Program-made: the position numbers and the translations under genes
Shown here: in pieces, positions 6,588 through 11,507 of the stretch
Position numbering within the stretch: position 1 is the first letter of the stretch
How the letters are laid out: every line of letters starts with the position of its first letter
DNA from: an uncultured Eubacteriales bacterium
GTDB lineage: Bacteria; Bacillota; Clostridia; Oscillospirales; Oscillospiraceae
Direction: 5' to 3'
Assembly (NCBI GenBank): GCA_900555795.1
Contig: USMP01000013.1
Location: forward strand, 1 to 11,507
DNA: 11,507 bases
Notes under the pieces: generated by a model
Databases searched by the model: none
The model's input: the letters and a program-made list of their open reading frames with translations, nothing else
What the model was told of the DNA's origin: nothing

Positions 6588-6611
6588 AAAAAAGCAGCCT
6601 CGCAGCTGCTT
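6588..6611 (-). terminator. Rho-independent terminator after the small acidic gene
   Basis: On the minus strand, AAGCAGC-TGCGAG-GCTGCTT forms a 7-bp stem with a six-base loop (6592-6611), with the run of T reaching 6588. It lies about 50 bases past the stop of the 67-aa gene and before the GP20 gene. Transcripts of the toxin/immunity pair would thus end, at least partly, before the scaffold gene. Confidence 0.7.
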
Positions 6612-6634
6612 CAATCAATGGATTTTTGCATGAG

Positions 6635-6662
6635 AAACCGCCGGCCCGGCAGGTGGCGGTTT
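6635..6662 (-). terminator. Stem-loop overlapping the stop codon of the 67-aa gene
   Basis: AAACCGCC (6635-6642) pairs with GGCGGTTT (6655-6662), an 8-bp stem around a 12-base GC-rich loop. There is no good T-run on the minus strand, so it is more likely a stabilising or attenuating hairpin than a full terminator. It stands just before the clear terminator at 6588-6611. Confidence 0.4.
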
Positions 6663-6864
6663 AATTGCTAAAATACAGGTCATCGTAGACCCGCTGGGCT
6701 TCTCTTCCGAAGTCGTTATAGTCGTGATAGTGAGGAGGTGCAAAACCCTTCTCCTCGATTAGATCGAACAATGAATCTAACGCCTCTCCGACGCTATCAG
6801 TCTCCAGGGCGGAAGGGAGGTTCTTGTCCAAAAAAGACTTTGATGTTTCAGACATTTTCAGCAT
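6661..6864 (-). CDS. Small acidic protein, candidate immunity protein
   Basis: A 67-aa protein that I do not recognise. It is strongly acidic (14 Asp/Glu against 6 Lys/Arg), aromatic-rich towards the C-terminus (PPHYHDYNDFG, YDDLYFSN), and has no signal peptide or membrane segment. ATG 6864 lies two bases after the stop of the minor capsid gene, and its ribosome-binding site (GGAGG, 6876-6880) is inside that gene, so the two are translationally coupled. The upstream protein ends in a basic, RNase-like domain. A small acidic protein directly behind such a domain is the usual layout of an immunity protein in polymorphic-toxin systems. That function is inferred from order, size and charge only. 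An ordinary small phage protein is the alternative. Confidence 0.7.
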   Translation of the reverse strand: MLKMSETSKSFLDKNLPSALETDSVGEALDSLFDLIEEKGFAPPHYHDYNDFGREAQRVYDDLYFSN

Positions 6865-6866
6865 AA

Positions 6867-8030
6867 TTACTTTTTCCTCCTTGGATTCGTTTGAATGAGC
6901 CGTTTGTCCCGGATGCTGATGGCAACAGAAGCGTTTTTCCCCCGTAGGGTTTGCCTGACATCTCCATCGTCAAGATGGCGGACACTCCCAATATCAACCG
7001 GGTTCATAAGCGCATCCAGCGCATCCTCCACTGAAACACCGCAGCGCATACCCGGATGAGACGTTGAGGTCTGGCCGATTACCCGGTCAACAAAGTGTGT
7101 GGAAAAACTCTCGATTTTAACGCCTGTAGAGGTCGTTACGCCTACGATCCTGTCACGGATCTCTCCGCTCACCTGTTCGTATCTCTCAAAACCAACCAGT
7201 GGGGAAATATCTTGCTTCTCCACTGCCCTGGCATAGCCCTGAAGCAACTCGTACCGAGGAGAGTCAGTATACTTCACATCGTAGTATTTTGCAAGGTTTT
7301 TCAGCGATTCATTTGCACCAATTTCTTTTGACCATTTTTGGTAGTTTTGCTCAGCCGCATTGGCCGCCCGTGTTGCCTGCTTACTCCCAAACCCCGCCAC
7401 GTGCAGCCGCTCATCCTGGGTTCGCAGCCCAGCCGCCTTGGAGAACCGCGCGTATTCCTGGCGGTATCGCTGCAGCTTGATCTGGTCAGTTAACAGTTTA
7501 TCCTTGTCGCCTACAGCTTCATCCACCAGGACTCGGCGCTTCTGCCGGCGGATCGACCGCTCCAATTTCCGCTGCGCCTGGGTGGCCTGGTAGCAGGTGT
7601 AGTGCTTTCCGTCGAAGGTGACGCCCTTCTCATTGTCCACCCGGAACTGCTCCAGCTGCCCGGGGGTGTACTGCGGCGAGTTGACGCCAAGAATGATGGG
7701 GAAAGCGGCGTGGCCGCAGTTCAGAGTGCCGATGCGCCGCACCAGGGAATTGTTCAGGGCCTCGTACTCCTTGTCGGAGTACTGCCTGTCCTGGATTGGC
7801 TCGTGGTCTGGCGCGGAGTTGGCGTGGGCAGAGATTTCCCAGCCGTCGCATCCCAAATCATCATGGTTCTGCTGGGTGATTTGCTCCTGCATCAGGCCCA
7901 GGCCGCCCATGATGTTCCGCCGGACTGCCGCCTCCAGGGAGGTGTGGACTCCGCTCTGGTAGTCGATTGTCAGCACACCCTGCTCGGCCAGGTTCTTGCA
8001 GGCCCCACGGATGGCGGTGTTGTAGTCCGC
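6867..8030 (-). CDS. Phage minor capsid protein with C-terminal toxin-like domain, 5' truncated
   Basis: The C-terminal 387 residues of a phage minor capsid protein (Minor_capsid_2 type). Residues 1-160 carry the family blocks: ADYNTAIRGACKNLAEQG, VRRNIMGGLGLMQEQ, WEISAHANSAPDHEPIQDRQY and TLNCGHAAFPIILGV. A charged helical linker follows (160-245). The last ~100 residues (290-387) form a separate domain with THFVDRVIGQ, EDALDALMNPVDIG, and a strand-rich end ASVAISIRDKRLIQTNPRR, resembling the BECR-fold RNase domains at phage head-protein C-termini. The frame is open through 8030, where a CRISPR repeat replaces the N-terminal part. A GTG at 7976 could be called a start, but it lies inside the conserved capsid domain and is not the real one. 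The protein cannot be made full length from this locus. Confidence 0.8.
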   Translation of the reverse strand, partial: ADYNTAIRGACKNLAEQGVLTIDYQSGVHTSLEAAVRRNIMGGLGLMQEQITQQNHDDLGCDGWEISAHANSAPDHEPIQDRQYSDKEYEALNNSLVRRIGTLNCGHAAFPIILGVNSPQYTPGQLEQFRVDNEKGVTFDGKHYTCYQATQAQRKLERSIRRQKRRVLVDEAVGDKDKLLTDQIKLQRYRQEYARFSKAAGLRTQDERLHVAGFGSKQATRAANAAEQNYQKWSKEIGANESLKNLAKYYDVKYTDSPRYELLQGYARAVEKQDISPLVGFERYEQVSGEIRDRIVGVTTSTGVKIESFSTHFVDRVIGQTSTSHPGMRCGVSVEDALDALMNPVDIGSVRHLDDGDVRQTLRGKNASVAISIRDKRLIQTNPRRKK

Positions 8031-11000
8031 CGCGCTCCCGCCACGGGGAGCATGGATTGAAATTTCGACTGTGGCAGTTGTGGTACTGCTCTAACGTGTG
8101 CTCCGCCTTCCGGATGCTCCGGCCCACCTCGAACATGCGCTTCAGCTGATCCCCGGGGCGGGTCAGTTCCGGGAAGAGTTCCGGGGCCATGCTCCGCAGT
8201 TCCTGGTATGCCTCGTCCACCGGCATGCCGCCCTCGTTCACAATGCGCAGGGTGCCAAAGGCGCTCTTGCGGAAGCTGTTGAAATCAGCGATGTCTGCCT
8301 GGTCCGCCTCCGCAATGGTGACAGCCTGTGATCGCAGGTGGTTTTTCAGTTCCCTGTACTGGTCATAAAAGGCGGTGTCCGCCACAATGCCCGCCTCGTA
8401 GGCCTGGTCAAATAGGCGGTCCGTGGTCTCCTGGCTCACCTTCCCGCGCTCCAGGTACTCTGTGGATAACTCCCGCACCATATTTGCCAGGGACTCCCGG
8501 TTGGCGAACTGGGACACCCCCAGGGCCTCTCCGGCCCTGTTCAGCATGGCCCGCTCCACCCGCTCCAGGTAGCTTTGGGCCTTGGCCGGCAGGCTGTCCC
8601 TGGCGGACACGGTCTCCCCGCCCGGCAGGATCACAGGCAGCGGCCCCGGGTCCTTGCTGACGGAAAATTTGGAATTGACATTTGGCGTCTTTGCGAATAT
8701 ACTGTTACTAGAGACGGTTGCAGTGCTGCTGGCGGCTCCTGGTGACGGGTTCGCGCTTATTGCTGCAGTCGTCTCTTTTTTTGTGAAAGAGGTCGGCTGC
8801 AGGTTCAGGATATCGTACAGCAGCATGCTGCCGTTTTTCTTTGTGCCAACCACCACATCCGCCGTGTAGTCGGCGCCGCCCACACGCAGCAGCACATTCC
8901 CACGCGCAAAATCTGCGATGCTGTCCTTGCGCGGGTGATTCAATCCTTCGTTCACCCAGTCCGTCGTCGCCTGCAGGATTTCGTCTGCGTTGTTGGTAGC
9001 ACGCAGTTTATCAGCCTGCATCTGCTTATCGTTGTTGTAGAGCCACTGCATATATCGCGAATAGGTCAACTCCTTGCGGCTCTGTTCGTCAATATGGATT
9101 TCACTGTTCCCCACGGTCACACCGTTGGGGAATTTTTGTTTCAGATTCTCCTTGACCGTTGATACCCAGTCCGCCTCCGGAACGCCGTCCAGGATATCTT
9201 CTTCCACTTCCACAAAGGGTTCTCCGCTCTCCGTCTCGCTGATGGAATTCCGTTCCACCTGGCTCACGCCCGCCAGGCCCTCCTCCTGCCGGATGGCCTC
9301 CATAGCCTCGTCGAACTCCGCCTCCGTGATCCGACCCTCGGCCAGATCGTCCCGCAGGCTCTCCAGGGCCGTGGCGGTCTCCGCCCGCATGGCGGCTTCC
9401 GTGGTCTCCTCCAGGGCCTTGGCATAGGCGGCCCGGGCCTCCGTCAGGAATACCCGCTCCTTGGCCGCCCTGCTGCCCAGCCTGGCCAAGATACTGTCCA
9501 GCCAGTCCAGGATGCGGCGGGCAAGCCCCCGGTCCTGCCGGGTCAGTTCCAGAATACTCTCCTCGTCGGTCAGCAGGTACTGCTCCACATACTCCGCCAC
9601 GATCTCCTGGTCGATCTCCCCCTCGCTGCCCAGGGCCACGCCGTTGCGGGCGTAGAGGTCCCGCTTCTCCTGCCGCAGGGCCGCCAGATCCCCGCCGGTC
9701 TCCTGGATGCGCCGCAGCACGATGCCCTGCAGCCTGCCGTAGGCGTCCGCCAGTTCCACGCTGTGGGTCAGTTCGTGGCTCACAATCTGGGCCAGGGGGT
9801 TCCGGCTCTCCGCATTTACGTGGATTTTCCCATCCACGCTGCTGAAAAAGCCGTTGCGGATTCCCTGCTCCGTGGCTCCCTCCCGGTAAAATACAATGTC
9901 CCGCCCGATGGCTCCGCTCAGCCGCTTGGCTAGGGCAACATCCTCATCCGGCACACCGGCCAGGATGCCGCTGCGCTCCAACTCCGTGGACGCCCTGGCC
10001 GCCCGGTTCCGCCGCTCCGTCTCGGCGTATGTGGGCAGCATGATCCCCTGCGCTCCGGTGACGGCCTGTCCCTCCCGGCCCACGGCGCTTTCCGCCCTGG
10101 CCCGCACCGCCGCCAGCAGCTGGGCGGCGTTTTTGTTTTCCCGGATAGCCGTGTCCTCGCCCGCCGTCAGCAGCTGGCCCCGCTCCGCCCGGGCGATAAT
10201 CTCCCCCAGCCGCGCCGCCGTCTCCACGCTCTCCCCGGCCCGCTCCAGCCGCCTGGCGTACATCTCCGCCTTGACATTCCCGCCTGCCTGTGGTATGGTG
10301 GTGTCGGAAGTCGCAGAGTTTACTACGGTGTCGACAGTGCCCATTTGGGTGGCCCGCCCGTCTGATGTAGATTCTGCGGACCTTTCCACAGGCGCAGACG
10401 GTTTGTATCCACTGTTCTTCTCCGTATGGAGTTGGGATGCATCAATCGTCTGCGTCTTTCCATACTTCTTGATGTAGTGTTCCGTGGTATTCTGCCACGC
10501 CGTTACCGGCTGCATAGACCTACGGCCCTTCGATACCAGTTCCACAATGACTGCGTGCCCGTTTATCTTCTTTCCCAGAAGGATGCGGGTGCTCCCGTCT
10601 TTCCTTTTCACTACATCTAACACATCATCGTACTTGTCGATGTAATCCGTCAGGTTCTCCGCCTGTGCCTGGGTCAGGGGAATATTACGGCTATCCCCGT
10701 CATCCTTCACATGGTCCCCCAGGTGTGCCAGTCGGTTTGCGTCCAGTTCCAGATAGTATCCCGATACATCCGTTCCGCTGTCTGCGGCCATAATATCCGA
10801 GGCTAACTGCTGCCCAACGCGGCCATATGCTTTGATTGTATCTCGTTTTTGGCCTGTCAAGGCGGACCGGATAAATTCCTTGACCTGTTCAATGGTCGTT
10901 AAGATCGGCGACTCTCCTCTCCGGATCTGCTCGTTTTTCAGGTTTCTGACATGCTCACGTTCGCCCGTCCGCAGGTACTCTTCCATATCCGCCTCTGTCA

Positions 11001-11277
11001 GAAAGCGGTTTCCCGCCTCCACGGAGGCGGTTTTTTGTTGCCCGCAGCCGTCGGCCTCCCGGCTCCGCCGCGCCGTCTCGGCATATGTGGGCAGCGTCAC
11101 CGGCTCCTCCCCGCCCGGCAGGATGGAGAGGACCGACGAGAGCCAGCTCTGGCCGATGGCGGAGCCGTCCATGTAAAACTGCGTGCGCCCCACCAGGTAA
11201 AGGGCCGAAACGGACAGCAGGACGATGAGCAGACTTTTCCCCCACTCTGTCAGACGGCGCTTTCTTTTCTCAGACAT
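7861..11277 (-). CDS. Phage polyvalent protein (MuF-C, metallopeptidase, LPD-like domains) fused to a YycH-like start
   Basis: One open frame numbered from ATG 11277. Residues 1 to about 51 are the YycH-like membrane start described separately. Phage sequence follows to residue 1071 (8065): a MuF C-terminal-type domain at 90-280 (RFLTEADMEEYLRTGE, AYGRVGQQLAS, YYLELDANRLA, DDVLDVV); a metallopeptidase-like domain at about 455-600 with HELTH (501-505) and a possible third ligand in EIDQEIVAEYVEQ; a coiled/charged stretch at 605-680; an LPD3-like domain at 703-875 (ADKLRATNNADEIL, DYTADVVVGTKKNG, FAKTPNVNSKFSVSKD); and a helical polyvalent-protein domain at 895-1067 (DFNSFRKSAFGTLRIVNEGG, APELFPELTRPGDQLKRM). 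The final 68 codons read through the CRISPR repeat and the minor capsid gene in the wrong frame. Such proteins are thought to enter the host with phage DNA. The phage gene is broken at both ends here. Confidence 0.75.
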   Translation of the reverse strand: MSEKRKRRLTEWGKSLLIVLLSVSALYLVGRTQFYMDGSAIGQSWLSSVLSILPGGEEPVTLPTYAETARRSREADGCGQQKTASVEAGNRFLTEADMEEYLRTGEREHVRNLKNEQIRRGESPILTTIEQVKEFIRSALTGQKRDTIKAYGRVGQQLASDIMAADSGTDVSGYYLELDANRLAHLGDHVKDDGDSRNIPLTQAQAENLTDYIDKYDDVLDVVKRKDGSTRILLGKKINGHAVIVELVSKGRRSMQPVTAWQNTTEHYIKKYGKTQTIDASQLHTEKNSGYKPSAPVERSAESTSDGRATQMGTVDTVVNSATSDTTIPQAGGNVKAEMYARRLERAGESVETAARLGEIIARAERGQLLTAGEDTAIRENKNAAQLLAAVRARAESAVGREGQAVTGAQGIMLPTYAETERRNRAARASTELERSGILAGVPDEDVALAKRLSGAIGRDIVFYREGATEQGIRNGFFSSVDGKIHVNAESRNPLAQIVSHELTHSVELADAYGRLQGIVLRRIQETGGDLAALRQEKRDLYARNGVALGSEGEIDQEIVAEYVEQYLLTDEESILELTRQDRGLARRILDWLDSILARLGSRAAKERVFLTEARAAYAKALEETTEAAMRAETATALESLRDDLAEGRITEAEFDEAMEAIRQEEGLAGVSQVERNSISETESGEPFVEVEEDILDGVPEADWVSTVKENLKQKFPNGVTVGNSEIHIDEQSRKELTYSRYMQWLYNNDKQMQADKLRATNNADEILQATTDWVNEGLNHPRKDSIADFARGNVLLRVGGADYTADVVVGTKKNGSMLLYDILNLQPTSFTKKETTAAISANPSPGAASSTATVSSNSIFAKTPNVNSKFSVSKDPGPLPVILPGGETVSARDSLPAKAQSYLERVERAMLNRAGEALGVSQFANRESLANMVRELSTEYLERGKVSQETTDRLFDQAYEAGIVADTAFYDQYRELKNHLRSQAVTIAEADQADIADFNSFRKSAFGTLRIVNEGGMPVDEAYQELRSMAPELFPELTRPGDQLKRMFEVGRSIRKAEHTLEQYHNCHSRNFNPCSPWRERGGLQHRHPWGLQEPGRAGCADNRLPERSPHLPGGGSPAEHHGRPGPDAGANHPAEP
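7993..8030 (+). other. TTC PAM plus 35-base putative protospacer/spacer
   Basis: TTC at 7993-7995 is directly followed by 35 bases (7996-8030) ending at the first base of the second CRISPR repeat. TTC immediately 5' of the protospacer is the known PAM of type I-C systems, and 35 is a usual I-C spacer length. The segment is also in-frame minor-capsid coding sequence. It reads as phage protospacer on its left and array spacer on its right. The chance of a TTC at one given position is about 1 in 64, so it supports but does not prove the model. Confidence 0.6.
8031..8063 (+). CRISPR. Single diverged type I-C CRISPR repeat inside phage sequence
   Basis: A 33-base copy of the repeat at 6221-6252, same orientation, sharing the CGCTCCC start of the stem, CCACGGG and the 3' TGGATTGAAAT. 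It differs by two bases at the 5' edge, one base in the loop, one extra G and a G-to-A near the handle. The GCTCCC/GGGAGC stem is kept (8034-8039, 8046-8051). Phage coding sequence lies on both sides, but the two sides belong to different genes and do not continue one another. Confidence 0.82.
11013..11036 (+). terminator. Terminator-like hairpin inside the fused reading frame
   Basis: CCGCCTCC (11013-11020) and GGAGGCGG (11023-11030) form a perfect GC-rich 8-bp inverted repeat with a two-base centre, followed by six T. In form it is a Rho-independent terminator for plus-strand transcripts, although the loop must open to four bases. It lies in codons encoding the low-complexity QQKTASVEAG just before the MuF-C domain. 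No plus-strand gene ends here, so it may be chance or a relic near the phage/chromosome boundary. Confidence 0.35.
11125..11277 (-). pseudogene. YycH-like two-component regulatory protein, N-terminal fragment
   Basis: The first ~51 codons look like the start of a YycH-family protein, which modulates the WalK/YycG kinase at the membrane: a basic start (MSEKRKRRLTEWGK), one transmembrane helix (SLLIVLLSVSALYLVGRTQF, residues 15-34) and the beginning of an extracytoplasmic part. ATG 11277 overlaps the kinase stop codon by eight bases, so the two are translationally coupled, as walK-yycH usually are. After about residue 51-60 the frame passes into phage protein with no stop. The rest of the gene (family length several hundred residues) and the usual downstream genes of that operon are absent. 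The right-to-left boundary is approximate (11095-11125). The assignment is by position and topology, not by a strong motif. Confidence 0.55.
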
Positions 11278-11507
11278 GGGAGGGCCCCCCCACAGGCAGC
11301 TCCATGTGGACGGTGAGTCCGGGTCCGGGCCGGTCCACCAGTCTGATGGTCCCCTCATGCCGGTCCACGATTTCCTTTGCGATGGCAAGGCCGAGCCCTG
11401 CTCCGCCTGTATTGCTCTGCCGCGCTCCATCGAGGCGGAAAAACTTTTCAAAAATGGTTTCCAGTTTATGGGCCGGAATGGTTTTTCCGTGATTTCTGAA
11501 GGCAATA
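11270..11507 (-). CDS. Sensor histidine kinase, VanS/WalK-like, C-terminal part
   Basis: The final 78 residues of a membrane sensor kinase whose beginning lies beyond the window. Visible are the end of the N box region (IAFRNHGKTIP), the F box (IFEKFFRLDGARQ), and the G2 box (GGAGLGLAIAKEIVDRHEG), followed by the closing beta strand (LTVHMELPVGG). These form the ATP-binding HATPase_c domain that phosphorylates the conserved histidine. The RLDGARQSNTGGAGLGLAIAKEIV pattern, in pieces, is most like VanS-type kinases, and a following YycH-like gene suggests a WalK-type cell-wall regulator. Vancomycin resistance cannot be inferred. The stop overlaps the downstream ATG by eight bases. Confidence 0.88.
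   Translation of the reverse strand, partial: IAFRNHGKTIPAHKLETIFEKFFRLDGARQSNTGGAGLGLAIAKEIVDRHEGTIRLVDRPGPGLTVHMELPVGGPSHV

Larger units (their letters stand above)
6253..11100 (-). mobile_element. Phage head-gene block interrupted by CRISPR repeats
   Basis: All genes here are on the minus strand and are of phage type, in transcription order: polyvalent MuF-C/metallopeptidase protein, minor capsid protein, small putative immunity protein, GP20 scaffold. No terminase, portal, major capsid, tail, lysis or integrase gene is visible, so this is a fragment. The left limit is the first CRISPR repeat. The right limit, somewhere at 11053-11125, is a fusion to a YycH-like chromosomal gene. I see no attachment-site duplication. 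The block is either a rearranged prophage remnant or phage sequence joined to the chromosome during assembly. Confidence 0.7.

Noticed and set aside
7630..7976. GTG at 7976 as the genuine start of the minor capsid protein
   Set aside because: Conserved capsid-domain codons continue in the same frame upstream to 8030, and there is no ribosome-binding site.
6221..8063. A working two-repeat CRISPR array with a giant 1.8-kb spacer
   Set aside because: The interval holds normal phage genes far larger than any spacer, and the flanks show cut genes.

Overview
The window looks like the chromosome of a GC-rich, spore-forming Clostridia bacterium, probably of the Oscillospiraceae (Flavonifractor/Oscillibacter-like). 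This rests on a gerW/ytfJ sporulation gene behind scpA-scpB, a VanS/WalK-type kinase followed by a YycH-like start, and a type I-C CRISPR repeat. The taxonomy is inference.

Left third (1-4150, minus strand): an ordinary chromosomal operon runs leftward from a good sigma-A promoter (3411-3439): site-2 protease, scpA, scpB, a DUF2953 protein and gerW. A separate Crp/Fnr-family regulator follows at 3482-4150. It is divergent from a small cysteine-rich zinc-ribbon gene (4249-4512), and the 92-base gap between them carries three consecutive palindromes and overlapping promoters. A TVP38/TMEM64 membrane protein (4642-5337) follows. I saw no gene in 1-138.

Middle (5338-6252, plus strand): a strong promoter with an adjacent 8-bp dyad drives a broken type I-C cas3. 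Only the HD-nuclease part is present, split by one in-frame TGA, and it ends about 20-35 bases before a CRISPR repeat. cas5, cas8c, cas7, cas4, cas1, cas2 and a normal array are all absent.

Right half (6253 to about 11100, minus strand): phage head genes (a large polyvalent protein, a minor capsid protein with a toxin-like tail, a 67-aa putative immunity protein, a GP20-type scaffold). They are cut at two points exactly by single CRISPR repeats (6221-6252 and 8031-8063). The 35 bases ending at the second repeat are preceded in the phage sequence by TTC, the type I-C PAM. This indicates that array and phage were joined through spacer/protospacer identity, either by recombination in the cell or by an assembler crossing from array to phage. 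The minor capsid N-terminus is missing at the second repeat, as that model predicts.

Right edge (11100-11507, minus strand): the 3' end of a VanS/WalK-like histidine kinase overlaps the start of a YycH-like gene, whose first 50-60 codons are fused in frame to the phage polyvalent protein.

The two observations most worth following are the CRISPR-phage junctions and the capsid-linked toxin/immunity pair.
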